Notes: generated by a model from the sequence alone, not told the origin. DNA of 63,529 bases from Desulfovibrio cuneatus DSM 11391 (GCF_000430005.1 NZ_AUCY01000020.1:1-63529), one strand, 5' to 3'; shown: positions 1 through 8,344, counted from the first letter of the stretch. Program-made: numbers and translations.

Positions 1-263
1 ATTTGCTCACAGACCATGTGCACATTCTTATCTCAATTCCACCAAAGATGGCAGTTTCTTCTGCTGTTGGCTTTATCAAAGGGAAAAGTGCCATTTATAT
101 CGCTCGCAATTTTTTGGGAAAGCGTCGCAATTTTGTGGGCGAAAGTTTTTGGGCACGAGGATTCTATGTTTCAACTGTTGGGCTCGATGAAGCTTCTGTG
201 CGTGAGTACATCAAGCATCAGGAAAAAGAAGACCAGCGAATAGACCAGTTGCAATTGTTTTGA
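1..263 (+). CDS. tnpA: IS200-type transposase TnpA, 3' part
   Basis: C-terminal part of a small Y1 HUH single-strand transposase of the IS200/IS605 group. The first visible residues include the metal-binding H-x-H motif in HVHILI, and the C-terminal segment REYIKHQEKED carries the tyrosine expected to be the nucleophile. The 5' end of the gene is missing from this side. Bases 1-68 are identical to the last 68 bases of the window, and joining the two halves in frame gives a normal-length 142-residue TnpA. The coding part runs from base 1 in the frame of the TTG at 3 and stops with TGA at 261-263. Identification is secure from motifs and size. Confidence 0.93.
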   Translation, partial: LLTDHVHILISIPPKMAVSSAVGFIKGKSAIYIARNFLGKRRNFVGESFWARGFYVSTVGLDEASVREYIKHQEKEDQRIDQLQLF

Positions 264-350
264 GGCAGCCGCCTTTAGGCGGTTCAAGCGTTTCTAACCG
301 CTTTGAGCGGTTCACAGCATTTCAAGCCCCCGGCTTTGCCGGGGGTACAT
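1..350 (+). mobile_element. IS200/IS605-type element, right end
   Basis: The tnpA 3' part is followed by three stem-loops: 269-282 (CCGCC-TTTA-GGCGG), 296-312 (AACCGC-TTTGA-GCGGTT) and 327-345 (CCCCCGGC-TTT-GCCGGGGG). The last is the kind of subterminal hairpin TnpA binds in this family. It resembles the left-end hairpin at 63196-63214. The exact cleavage site cannot be fixed without an empty site; about 346-352 is my estimate, because BASS transporter coding sequence resumes there. Confidence 0.75.
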
Positions 351-884
351 GACTTTTGCTAGCACAAAGGGGACAAGAATTACGGTTGCCATGGTTACGC
401 TCATATCCAGGGGCGAAAAGCGGGCCATAGCGTTGGGGTTTTTCCCCAGCCAGTGCAGGGCGAAGCTTGCCAGCACAGGCAGGGTGAAAGGGGAAAGAAG
501 TGAGGTTAGCACTACCCCCATCAAGGCCAGGGTAAAATCAGCGCCCACAATAGCGGCAAACACGGAAGAGGTGACCCCGGCCGGGGCACCAGCCAAAAGC
601 AGCCCCCCCAGGGCAAATTGTGGCAAGATGAGGGAAAGGAGTAAAAACGTTACAAGGGGAGCCAGCAGTAATTTGCCTGCGACCAGCATGGTAAGTTTTG
701 GGCGCAGTGTTTTTGCAGAAGAAAACAGGGCTTCTGTTTTCAGGCCAAGAAAGCTCAGGTACAGAATAATCATCAGGCTGACGCGGGGGAACCATTCCAG
801 GGGTTTTCCCCATTGAGGCAGAAAAATGCCAGCGCCAATGCCAGCAAAAGCAACCAGAATAAGAAAAGCATCACGTAAACGCAT
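312..884 (-). pseudogene. BASS-family (bile acid:Na+ symporter-like) transporter, truncated by IS200
   Basis: Hydrophobic protein beginning MRLRDAFLILVAFAG, with about six membrane segments and the glycine/alanine-rich stretch LLLAGAPAGVTSSVFAA typical of BASS/SBF-like permeases. The family normally runs to about 300 residues; this frame gives 190. The last 11 residues (from about YPRQSRG) are encoded by the IS200 right-end hairpins, so the gene is interrupted and loses its C-terminal helices. I chose the ATG at 882-884, in front of the first membrane segment, over an upstream in-frame ATG at 971. The substrate cannot be told. The missing part is not found next to the IS left end at 63.2 kb. 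Confidence 0.75.
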
Positions 885-1325
885 GGTGGTTACCCTAATA
901 AGGCTATTGCAAAACTCAGTTTTGCGTGCTTTTTCCATCATGCTTCGTTTTACCTGCGCAAACCGAAACATGGCCTAAGCCACAAAAAGCACTCAGTTAA
1001 CGAGAAAATAAATTTTCCTTATTCGTACTTTTTGGAGCGTCTTCCCTGCGGGAAAACGCTAAAAGATTATCTTGCATTATGAAGTACAGGTGGGTGTATT
1101 GCAAGGAACGTGCTGATGAAAGAAAATTGTGGCAGCGCGCAATTTTTGCTTGGCAAGGTATGCACATTTTTTTAAAGGCGGGCGTTAGCCATTGTGCGGG
1201 AAACCGAATGGAAGCTGTACGCAGGGCAGTGCGCATATGCAGTACAAATAAAAAGCAAGGTGACGCTGAAATTGCCTGGGGCAAGCGTGTGCCACCAGGG
1301 AGCGTTATTCACATGCCAGCGCAGG
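885..1325. other. Intergenic gap with one hairpin, no gene supported
   Basis: This 441-base stretch holds two overlapping opposite-strand frames of about 100 codons, neither with a recognisable domain or ribosome site. A stem-loop at about 1037-1062 (AGCGT-c-TTCCC-tgc-GGGAA-a-ACGCT) is the only structure I can point to. The region should also contain the promoter of the BASS gene. Confidence 0.5.
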
Positions 1326-2408
1326 TTACAGGCTGTGGCGTGAAGGTGGGTGCGGGACTAAGGAAGCAAGGGCGCTTGCTTCACCGGTAAAATAAGGAGG
1401 AGGGGTAACCGCAGCGGTGAGCACGCGGTTGCGGCTTAATTTTTTAGCTTCATACAGGGCGCTGTCTGCATTGGTGGTAATGTGCTGCATGAGGGCACCA
1501 GTGTGTTCTGTGCTGTACCATTCGGGCAAAATAACCGCAACGCCCATACTTACAGTAATGGGTACCGTGCGTTTGTCGGTTGTGGGCACCGGGGTTTCCT
1601 GAATGGCGGCGCGTATGCGTTCTGCCGCTGCGTAGCCTTGTTGCAGGTCTGCCCCGCTAAAGAAAAAGATAAATTCTTCCCCGCCGTACCTGCCAAAAAT
1701 ATCACACTGGCGCAAATGTTTCTGCGCAGTACTTACCATGTGCTTCAGGGCTTCGTCGCCTTCAGGGTGGCCGTATGTGTCGTTGAATTTTTTGAAATGG
1801 TCAATGTCCAGCATGGCAATGCAGCAGGGCATACCAGCTAAGCTGGCGCTTTGGATTTCCACAGTGGTGAGGGAATGGAAGGAGCGACGGTTTAACACGC
1901 CAGTAAGGGCGTCGTGTTCTGCCAGGTATTTGAACTTGGCTTCGCTCTGCTTCAAGGCATACACAGCGGCAGTGCGCAATTCCACTTCTTTTTGCAACGT
2001 TTTTGCAAGGGTGGTCAGGGCTTCTTCCTTCAGGCGCAGGGCGCTCATGGTGGTATCAAGCTGCATGACCATGTTGTTGAACGCTTCAGAAAAGTCACCA
2101 AGAAATTGCAGGCGCTGGGTAAAATCGCCGCTCTCCACTTGCTGTACCTGCCATGTCATGTGGCGCAGGTGTGACTGCAAAGCTTTGAACGAGCCAGCCA
2201 TGAACCCTTTCATGCGAATGTCGGCAGAAAGGTTGCCTTTTGTGAAGTCTGAAAGAATTCCCCGCAAGACTACCAATTTCTGGTGCAGTTCCTCAATGTT
2301 GGCAACGTCTTGAAGTTCTTCAGGGATTGGGGGCGGCGAGGCACTCTCAATAAGGCTGTTCACAAGCCACACAAGAAGATCCATAGGATCCTTGGGAGTG
2401 CCAGTCAT
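1326..2408 (-). CDS. Diguanylate cyclase (GGDEF) with HAMP-like N-terminal region
   Basis: Makes cyclic di-GMP from two GTP. The C-terminal GGDEF domain (about residues 160-335) contains the active-site motif GGEEF at 242-246. An RxxD inhibitory site (RQCD, 233-236) lies five residues upstream, so product feedback inhibition is expected. The N-terminal 150 residues have no membrane segment but contain a HAMP-like stretch (VESGDFTQRLQFLGDFSEAF) and a coiled coil, suggesting a cytosolic dimer that passes a signal to the catalytic domain. The gene lies six bases downstream of the V4R gene and is almost certainly co-transcribed with it. It ends in a proline- and serine-rich tail. Enzyme assignment is confident; the controlled process is unknown. 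Confidence 0.93.
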   Translation of the reverse strand: MTGTPKDPMDLLVWLVNSLIESASPPPIPEELQDVANIEELHQKLVVLRGILSDFTKGNLSADIRMKGFMAGSFKALQSHLRHMTWQVQQVESGDFTQRLQFLGDFSEAFNNMVMQLDTTMSALRLKEEALTTLAKTLQKEVELRTAAVYALKQSEAKFKYLAEHDALTGVLNRRSFHSLTTVEIQSASLAGMPCCIAMLDIDHFKKFNDTYGHPEGDEALKHMVSTAQKHLRQCDIFGRYGGEEFIFFFSGADLQQGYAAAERIRAAIQETPVPTTDKRTVPITVSMGVAVILPEWYSTEHTGALMQHITTNADSALYEAKKLSRNRVLTAAVTPPPYFTGEASALASLVPHPPSRHSL

Positions 2409-2414
2409 GAAGTG

Positions 2415-2942
2415 TTACTCGGTAGGTTTGGCGCTGAAGCGGCAGGTTCTTGCGCCAGTGCACCAGCAATCCACTTCCTTCACTTCAAAAGTCTTGCCAG
2501 TAAAACCAAGTAGAATGCCTGCAATGAACCCTTCATCGTACACGCATATCTGGTCGTCAATATCAGGAAGGCCAGAGCAGTCCAGGTCTTCATCTACGGT
2601 GAACATGGCTTCCATGGTTTCCGGGTTGAACGATTCCACGCGGAAAATGCCAATGCCAAGGTCTTTGAAGAGGTCCTGCACACGCTTTACAAGGGTGTTT
2701 ACATCGGTAGCTTCAGTGCAAAACTTATCGTAAAAGGCTTTGCCTGCCAGTACACCGGCATGGCGGAATAATGTGTCTGCCACTTCGGTGCCGTAATTTT
2801 GTTCAATAACATCACGCATGGTAAACTGAAAAAGGCGGTATACCTCAATGCTGGTGTTGCCCCCCAGACTAGGGCGGGCAAGGGCAAGGTCACTGCCTAT
2901 AACGTCCCAGGTAAATTCATACTTTCGTTGCTTTTCAGACAT
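2415..2942 (-). CDS. V4R-domain sensor protein
   Basis: 175-residue protein that appears to be a free-standing V4R (4-vinyl reductase-type) domain. This small-molecule-binding fold is known from the A domain of XylR/DmpR-type regulators and from bacteriochlorophyll enzymes. Supporting features are the FTMRDVIEQNYGTEVADTLFRHAG region and the C-terminal cysteine pattern CWCTGARTCRF, characteristic of the fold. The frame is open to 3221, but the ATG at 2940-2942 has an AAAGGA ribosome site 11 bases upstream and starts the conserved part, so I chose it. The six-base gap to the diguanylate cyclase gene suggests it senses a ligand and controls that enzyme. The ligand is unknown. Confidence 0.8.
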   Translation of the reverse strand: MSEKQRKYEFTWDVIGSDLALARPSLGGNTSIEVYRLFQFTMRDVIEQNYGTEVADTLFRHAGVLAGKAFYDKFCTEATDVNTLVKRVQDLFKDLGIGIFRVESFNPETMEAMFTVDEDLDCSGLPDIDDQICVYDEGFIAGILLGFTGKTFEVKEVDCWCTGARTCRFSAKPTE

Positions 2943-3527
2943 GGAAGGGTATTCCTTTTTACGGTTGCCAAGGGAATAGTACAAAGGTAAAAAATGATAT
3001 TTTATTTCCTTGGCATGGAAAATTTGAGGAGTAATCCGAGCTGTTATTGCTGCATTACAAGGTTTTCCCTCATGATTCTTTAATACACTAGCATATCGCA
3101 TATATTTTGTATAGAGCCATGATGCAGGCTGTGCACAGGACATAAAACCAGTTGCAGGCATGGCTACCGCGGGTGGGTGTATAGTCAGTGCTGTATTTTC
3201 GTTATGCCCTTCCTTATGCACTAGAAAGGGGAATTCGCTTTTCTCCTAGTATACTTCCTGTGCCATTGTCATGCGAAGCATCAGGCATTGGCCCAAAAAC
3301 AGGCTTGCTTGGTCCTCTTTTTGCAAGTGGAAAAGAGTTTGTCGCATTTCCTGGGGCACCGCCAATCCGCAATGCCTATTGGCCTATTGGCATTACGGCA
3401 CCGGGCCGGCAGTGACTTAAAAACCAATGGTATGGTGGAGGCGGCGACCCTTCCTATAAAAATGTGTTGCAAAGCCAAGGGGCTGAAAGAATACTTCGTC
3501 AGCAATTTCCCCAAAAAAGGATTTGTC
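2943..3527. other. AT-rich gap between divergent V4R and methyltransferase genes
   Basis: A 585-base region more AT-rich than its surroundings. It must hold the promoters of both divergent genes. Open frames extend into it from either side, but without ribosome sites or domain content. I see no RNA gene and no long repeat. Confidence 0.45.
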
Positions 3528-4208
3528 ATGAAAGAAAATGTGTTGTCTCAATTTGGCCCTTTGTATCACAATTACTCTTTGTTTGGAGTTCATAACGAGC
3601 AATTGCCTGGCATATTCAAATTGAATCAGCAGGCAAAGGAGGAATTCCTCATCCCGTATATTACCCGCGCAGTCAATATATTGAAAGAGACAAACATGCT
3701 CATTTCATTTATGGAGCTTTTTTGCGCAGATGGGTATTATGCTATGGTTGCCAGGCAGTTGGGGGCGACTATTGCCTATGGGGTTGACAATAACCGAGAT
3801 GGTTTTTTTGCTAAAGCGAGCCAAATAGCTTCCGCTTTAGGCGTAGACAATATTCATTTCTTTGAAAAAGATGTGCAGGATATTGGCACATTCAAGCCTG
3901 TGGACATAGTAGCCAACCTTGGTGGCTTGTATCATGTTTCAAACCCTGAACAGATATTGGTTGAGAGTTATGCTGTGGCCAAGAGCTTTTTGATAGTACA
4001 ATCCGTCGTTTCCATGGAAAATAATTCTGAAGATTATTTTGAAGCTCCCGCACCGGGTTGGAGTTGGGGCTCACGCTATAGTCGTGAAAGTTTCCATAAA
4101 ATGATTCTTGCAAAAAACTGGAACATACTGGATTACAATTTTAACGAACTCCCAGGAAATATCAATAAAGTGAGCATGGGCAGTGTGTACTATCTCATAA
4201 AAAAATGA
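3528..4208 (+). CDS. SAM-dependent methyltransferase, probably acquired
   Basis: 226-residue class I methyltransferase. The SAM-binding region is visible as MELFCADGYYAMVARQLGA (glycine-rich loop region after strand 1), then YGVDNN (acidic end of strand 2), DVQDIG, and NLGGLYHVSNP in the position of motif IV. It resembles the DUF1698/Methyltransf_9 group, but I cannot name a substrate. The frame is open from 3288; the ATG at 3528 follows an AAAAAGG ribosome site and starts the conserved part. Base composition is clearly more AT-rich than the neighbouring housekeeping genes, and the gene stands alone, which suggests horizontal acquisition, for example from a surface-polysaccharide locus. Function beyond methyl transfer is unknown. 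Confidence 0.7.
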   Translation: MKENVLSQFGPLYHNYSLFGVHNEQLPGIFKLNQQAKEEFLIPYITRAVNILKETNMLISFMELFCADGYYAMVARQLGATIAYGVDNNRDGFFAKASQIASALGVDNIHFFEKDVQDIGTFKPVDIVANLGGLYHVSNPEQILVESYAVAKSFLIVQSVVSMENNSEDYFEAPAPGWSWGSRYSRESFHKMILAKNWNILDYNFNELPGNINKVSMGSVYYLIKK

Positions 4209-4406
4209 GGCATGATTTGCAAACATATTTGATGCCTACGTGCAGCAACATTGGAGTATTATAGCGGAAGCTGCAAGCTTTCCGCTGCCCCATTTGCGCG
4301 CTTTTTTCAGGGCAAGCATTCTCAACAGTATGTAGCCATGGGAATTTTCTTAAGCAGGCGATAGGTGAGGCAGACAGGGGGGAGGCATTGCAAGGGTTTT
4401 GGCCCC

Positions 4407-4712
4407 TTACTTCATGCCCCTTGCCAGGGCTGGCCGTTGCCACAACCAGGCCAGGCGCACTTTGCGCAAAAAATCGTGGAAAGGAATGCGCTCCAGGTTG
4501 TTGTCGCACACGGCGTCAAAGGCTTGCTGTACATGTTCCGGCACCACCCGTTCTGCCCCGTATTGGGCCACCAGCGCATGCAGGGTGTTTTCCCACAGGC
4601 AATCTTCTTCCACCGAAGGGTACACCAGCGTTTGCGGGGCAATGAGTATGCGTGGGGGGTGCATGCTGGGGGCAGCCTTTGTGGGGCCGGTGTGTGTGGG
4701 TGTGGTTCCCAT
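4407..4712 (-). CDS. Small conserved-looking protein of unknown function
   Basis: 101-residue protein I do not recognise. It starts with ATG at 4710-4712, overlapping the TGA of the upstream methyltransferase gene as TGATG, so translation is probably coupled. That is the best argument that it is real. The N-terminal 20 residues are threonine- and proline-rich. The rest looks helical and contains PSVEEDCLWENTLHALVAQY and a basic C-terminus (FLRKVRLAWLWQRP). No signal peptide or membrane segment. By position it is the last gene of a three-gene operon. Confidence 0.6.
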   Translation of the reverse strand: MGTTPTHTGPTKAAPSMHPPRILIAPQTLVYPSVEEDCLWENTLHALVAQYGAERVVPEHVQQAFDAVCDNNLERIPFHDFLRKVRLAWLWQRPALARGMK

Positions 4713-5353
4713 CAGGCTTCCATTTTTTGGACCAAAAACAGGGTTTCCGGGTGGTATTGTTTGTTGCAGCAGGCATAACGAACAACCCGCCACGCAGGGC
4801 AAGGCAAGGCCGCGCACCACGCTTCCACCGCATCCATTTCTTCCTTGCCGCCTTCATGCCCCCCGTAGGCGTGCAGGCTGAAAAGGCCATAGGGCACCAG
4901 CTTTGCCGCAAGTGTGGTTATGGCCTGCATGGTACTGTGCTGCCGGGTGGTGACGGTTTTGTCACTGCCGGGCAGGTAGCCCAGGTTGAACATGGCCACG
5001 CACAGGGGCATGTTTGGGGCCAGTGTTTCTGCGGCGGTTTGGTGCCCTTGCCCGTGCAGGGAAAGGTGCTGGGCAAAGCCCTGTTCTGCCAGCCGGGTGC
5101 GGGTGGCATGCAGGGCTTTTTCCTGAATGTCAAACGCCAGCACCTGCCACGGTGCGGCAGGGAACGCTTCGTGCATGGCCTGGGCCAGAAAAAGGGTGTC
5201 GTGCCCGTTGCCGCAGGTGGCGTCTACCGCTGCCCATAAGGGAGCAGGGCCTGCTGCCTGCTGCCCCTGCTGGGCAGCGGCTGCCACCATGCCAAGAGCC
5301 CGTGTTACCCCTATTTTGGCAAGCTCCAAATGGGAAGGATAGGCAAAACGCAC
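4712..5353 (-). CDS. MnmM/YtqB-like SAM-dependent RNA methyltransferase
   Basis: 213-residue class I methyltransferase of the family long called putative rRNA methylase (PF06962). Its characterised members (YtqB/MnmM) methylate the wobble uridine modification of tRNA. The SAM site reads VDATCGNGHDTLFLA at about residues 42-56, the second strand ends in AFDIQ, and the family motif FNLGYLPGSDK is present. A tail of about 15 residues follows the Rossmann core. It lies six bases after the upstream gene and shares TGATG with the downstream one, so three genes form one unit on this strand. The tRNA role is inferred from the family; the family call itself is good. Confidence 0.78.
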   Translation of the reverse strand: MRFAYPSHLELAKIGVTRALGMVAAAAQQGQQAAGPAPLWAAVDATCGNGHDTLFLAQAMHEAFPAAPWQVLAFDIQEKALHATRTRLAEQGFAQHLSLHGQGHQTAAETLAPNMPLCVAMFNLGYLPGSDKTVTTRQHSTMQAITTLAAKLVPYGLFSLHAYGGHEGGKEEMDAVEAWCAALPCPAWRVVRYACCNKQYHPETLFLVQKMEA

Positions 5354-5359
5354 GGCAGG

Positions 5360-5854
5360 CTATTGGGTGGTTTCTGTGGCGTTGCCAGCAACGCGGGCTG
5401 CCTGTTCTTCAATGCCGGCAATTTGTTCCTGTACTTTCGGGGTGCTGCGCCATTCAGCATACAGTTGTTGCCAGCGGGCAAAGGGAATGAAGGCTTCGTC
5501 CAACTGGTCTTCATGGTTTTGCACCCACATGCCGAACAGGTTCAGCTCCATGTGGAAGCGGGCAGAATCAAACACTTCCTTAATGGTGTGCTCCGGGCTG
5601 GCTGTTTCAAGGCGGCCTGCTACGAACATGCACACTGCTTCCACGGAAGACTGGTGGTCAATTTCCCGGCCATCCAGCATTTCCGCCAGGCCAAACAAGG
5701 TGGGGTAATCGGTTTTAATGCGCTCCACCGCCTTTTCTGGCAGGGAAATAATGAGCTTGTCGCCTTTTTCGGCAATAAAGTAAAAGCGCAGCCAGTTTTC
5801 AAACATAACCACTTCCACAATGCGGTCAAAGGCGGTTTCGAACGAGGTTTTCAT
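5360..5854 (-). CDS. Conserved hypothetical cytoplasmic protein
   Basis: 164 residues, first gene of the operon that continues into the MnmM-like methyltransferase six bases downstream. No signal peptide or membrane segment. It is acidic and mostly helical, with an alternating beta-like segment near the start (ENWLRFYFIAEKGDKLIISLP). The final 25 residues look like a flexible alanine/glutamate-rich tail. I do not recognise a family. Start at ATG 5852-5854 gives a typical bacterial length with no better alternative. Confidence 0.7.
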   Translation of the reverse strand: MKTSFETAFDRIVEVVMFENWLRFYFIAEKGDKLIISLPEKAVERIKTDYPTLFGLAEMLDGREIDHQSSVEAVCMFVAGRLETASPEHTIKEVFDSARFHMELNLFGMWVQNHEDQLDEAFIPFARWQQLYAEWRSTPKVQEQIAGIEEQAARVAGNATETTQ

Positions 5855-5923
5855 GGCTTCCTTTTGGGTGGTAAGTGTTTTGATTCATATGGCTTAAAGA
5901 AACAATTGTATGCGGGATGTTTT

Positions 5924-5987
5924 GGAAACGCTCCGTTATTTCGTTTGGCAAGGCATGAGATTTTTTACGGGATAAATCATCATTTCC
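5924..5987. repeat. Palindromic GGAAACG element, short copy (F)
   Basis: A 64-base copy with left end GGAAACGCTCCGTTATTTCG then TTTGGCAAGG, and a degenerate right end ATAAATCATCATTTCC (other copies: ATAAATCAGCGTTTCC). The right end overlaps the last codons of the ABC ATPase gene: GGG-AAA-TGA (Gly-Lys-stop) lies inside the element end, the same arrangement as in uvrB. Confidence 0.7.
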
Positions 5988-6786
5988 CCAGTTCCATGAT
6001 GGAGTGCAATAACAACCGAGTATATTCCGTTTGCGGCGCAGTGAACAGGGTATTGGCCGGAGCCTGTTCCACCACCTTGCCCCGCTGCATTACTGCCACT
6101 TGGTCGCTCATGTGCCGCACCACGGCAAGGTCGTGAGAAATAAAAAGGTATGTCAGGCCCAGTTCATCCTGCAAATCAAGGAGCAGGTTGAGGATTTGGG
6201 CCTGCACCGAAGCATCCAGTGAAGACGTTGGCTCGTCGCATACCACAAAGGCCGGGCGGCTGACCAGGGCGCGGGCAATGGCAATGCGCTGGCGCTGCCC
6301 CCCGGAAAACTGGTGGGGAAAGCGTTTTGCCTGTTCCGGTTCAATACCCACCCGCTCCAGCATGGCAAGGGCCCCTTCGCGGCGCTGGGCTTTGGGGAGC
6401 GGGGCAGGGGCGCAGGTAAGAGGCTCCTGCACGCTTTCCAGCACGGTCATGCGGGGGGTCAGGGAAGAATACGGGTCTTGGAATACCATTTGGATATGGC
6501 GGGTCATTTCCTGCCGAAACGCCCTGTAATTGTCATGCGCTGCGGCGTTCCACAGCGGTTTCCCCATTACCAGCACGTCGCCGGAATCAGGCGGCAGCAA
6601 CCCTACCACCATGCGGCCCAGGGTGGATTTACCACAGCCCGATTCCCCTACCAGCCCCAGGGTTTGGCCCTTGGGAATGGTAAGGGAAACATTGTCCACG
6701 GCGCGGGTTGTTTCCGCCCCCCGCAGCAACGTGCCCCGCCCGGTAAAGGAGCGGCACAGGCCTGTGGTTTCCACCAAGTTTTCCAT
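5980..6786 (-). CDS. ABC transporter ATPase, oligopeptide/dipeptide/nickel (DppF/OppF) type
   Basis: 268-residue ATP-binding subunit for a peptide- or nickel-type importer. The Walker A GESGCGKS lies at residues 47-54. The Q-loop region reads QMVFQDPYSSLTPRMTV, the signature is FSGGQRQRIAIARAL, and Walker B is VVCDEPTSSLDAS followed by the H-loop FISHDLAVV. The DPYSSLTPRMTV segment is typical of the DppF/OppF branch. No permease, binding protein or DppD partner is beside it; it follows cobA-hemD by nine bases. It may therefore energise a transporter encoded elsewhere, or be a leftover. Its last two codons and stop lie in the palindromic element at 5924-5987. Confidence 0.9.
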   Translation of the reverse strand: MENLVETTGLCRSFTGRGTLLRGAETTRAVDNVSLTIPKGQTLGLVGESGCGKSTLGRMVVGLLPPDSGDVLVMGKPLWNAAAHDNYRAFRQEMTRHIQMVFQDPYSSLTPRMTVLESVQEPLTCAPAPLPKAQRREGALAMLERVGIEPEQAKRFPHQFSGGQRQRIAIARALVSRPAFVVCDEPTSSLDASVQAQILNLLLDLQDELGLTYLFISHDLAVVRHMSDQVAVMQRGKVVEQAPANTLFTAPQTEYTRLLLHSIMELGK

Positions 6787-6795
6787 AGCTGTTGC

Positions 6796-8298
6796 CTACA
6801 ACTTTTTTGCCAGTTCTGCCACCAGGCCGGGAATGGTGTAGTCTTCCGGCTGAATGTGGCAGGTAAGCCCGGCTTCCTGCAATGTTTGTGCGGTGACAGG
6901 GCCAATGCAGGCCAGCTTCACTTCCGGGTGCTGCTTAAGCAATTGGGCTGGCACAAGGGAAAGGAAGTTTTCCACAGTGGAGCTGGAGCCAAAGGTAATG
7001 CAGTGGATGCTGCCGTCTGTAATGCCTTTCAGCACTTCATCCTTGCGCCCGTGGGAGGGCACATTGCGGTAAATGGGGAGTATCTGCACGGTGGCCCCGG
7101 CCTTGGTCAGGGCTTCGGGCAGCACGTCGCGGGCCACTTCCGCCCGTGGCAGCAATATTTTTTGGTCCTGCATGCCCAGGGCCAGCATGCCTTCTGCAAT
7201 GCTTTCCGCCACAAATTTTTCCGGAATAAAATCTGGCAGAATGCCCTTTTCTTCCAGGGCTTTTGCCGTGGCAGGGCCAACAGCCACCACCTTGCACGGG
7301 GCCAGGGCGCGTGCGTCCAGCCCCAGGGCCTTCAACCCGTGCCAAAAGTGGCGTACCCCGTTAACAGAGGTGAACACCACCCAGCCATAGTCTTTCAGCG
7401 TGCCAAGGGCCGCAAGAATGGGGGCCTGGTCCGGCATGGGGGTTATGTCAATGGTGGGAAACTGGATAACGTGTGCCCCTTCTTCCGCCAGCAGGGAGGC
7501 GCTTTCACTGGCCTGTTCACGGGCGCGGGTAACCACCACGGTTTTGCCATACAGGGGGCGCTGTTCAAACCAGTTAAGCTGGTCGTGCAGGCTTACCACG
7601 CTGCCCACCACAATAATGCTGGGGGAGGCGAAGCCCTGTTTCACCGCTTCTTCCGGCAGTTTTTCCAGGGTGCTTACCAGGCTGCGGTGCTGGTGGGTGG
7701 TGCCCCAGCGCACCAAGGCGGCAGGGGTTTCCCCCGGCATGCCGCTGGCAATGAGCTTGTGGGAAATATCTGGCAGGTTCTTCATACCCATAAAGAACAC
7801 CAGGGTATGCCCGCCTTTGGCCAAGGCCGCCCAGTTATGGGCCGATTCCGGCTTGTCTGGGTCTTCATGCCCCGTGGCAAAGCACACGGAAGAAGCGTGG
7901 GAACGGTGAGTTAAAGGAATGCCCGCATAGGCCGGGCCTGCAATGGCGCTGGTCACCCCCGGCACAGTTTCAAAGGCAACCCCGGCGGCAAGCAGTTCTT
8001 CCGCTTCTTCCCCGCCACGGCCAAACATGTAGGGGTCGCCCCCTTTCAAGCGGGCCACCACCTTGCCTTCTTTGGCCTTGTCCACAATAAGGCGGTTAAT
8101 GCCGTCTTGCGAAAGGGTGTGGTCGCCCCCCTTCTTGCCTACGTAAATGAGCTCTGCCCCAGGCCGGGCGAAGGCCAGCAAGGCATCGTTGGCAAGGTAG
8201 TCGTATACCACCACATCCGCACGGGAAAGAACGTCCTTGCCCTTCAAGGTAAACAGGCCAGGGTCGCCCGGGCCAGCACCAATAAGATACACTTTCAT
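6796..8298 (-). CDS. cobA-hemD: CobA-HemD fusion: uroporphyrinogen-III C-methyltransferase / uroporphyrinogen-III synthase
   Basis: 500-residue bifunctional enzyme. Residues 1-about 240 are the SAM-dependent uroporphyrinogen-III methyltransferase, with VYLIGAGPGDPGLFTLKG at the start, RLKGGDPYMFGRGGEE and PGVTSAIAGPAYAGIPLTHR. This makes precorrin-2 for siroheme and corrins. Residues about 250-500 are HemD (TVVVTRAREQASESASLL, WVVFTSVNGVRHFWHGL, CIGPVTAQTL), which closes the tetrapyrrole ring. The fusion is common in Desulfovibrio-type bacteria and Firmicutes. Siroheme is needed for dissimilatory sulfite reductase, matching the dsr operon in this window, and corrin for the cbi genes at 12.8-17 kb. 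The ABC ATPase gene follows by nine bases. Confidence 0.95.
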   Translation of the reverse strand: MKVYLIGAGPGDPGLFTLKGKDVLSRADVVVYDYLANDALLAFARPGAELIYVGKKGGDHTLSQDGINRLIVDKAKEGKVVARLKGGDPYMFGRGGEEAEELLAAGVAFETVPGVTSAIAGPAYAGIPLTHRSHASSVCFATGHEDPDKPESAHNWAALAKGGHTLVFFMGMKNLPDISHKLIASGMPGETPAALVRWGTTHQHRSLVSTLEKLPEEAVKQGFASPSIIVVGSVVSLHDQLNWFEQRPLYGKTVVVTRAREQASESASLLAEEGAHVIQFPTIDITPMPDQAPILAALGTLKDYGWVVFTSVNGVRHFWHGLKALGLDARALAPCKVVAVGPATAKALEEKGILPDFIPEKFVAESIAEGMLALGMQDQKILLPRAEVARDVLPEALTKAGATVQILPIYRNVPSHGRKDEVLKGITDGSIHCITFGSSSTVENFLSLVPAQLLKQHPEVKLACIGPVTAQTLQEAGLTCHIQPEDYTIPGLVAELAKKL

Positions 8299-8344
8299 AG
8301 CAGCCTCATTTTAGCGTGTCGCAAGATGAATTTATTGTTTTTTA

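Noticed and set aside
997-1390. Two overlapping opposite-strand frames of about 100 codons
   Set aside because: Neither has a ribosome site, signal or domain, and they exclude each other.
6313-7914. 533-codon open frame antisense to cobA-hemD
   Set aside because: It mirrors the GC-rich codon pattern of the real gene on the other strand, with Gly/His/Gln-rich low-information translation and no domain. The same applies to the 456-codon frame antisense to valS (9625-10995).
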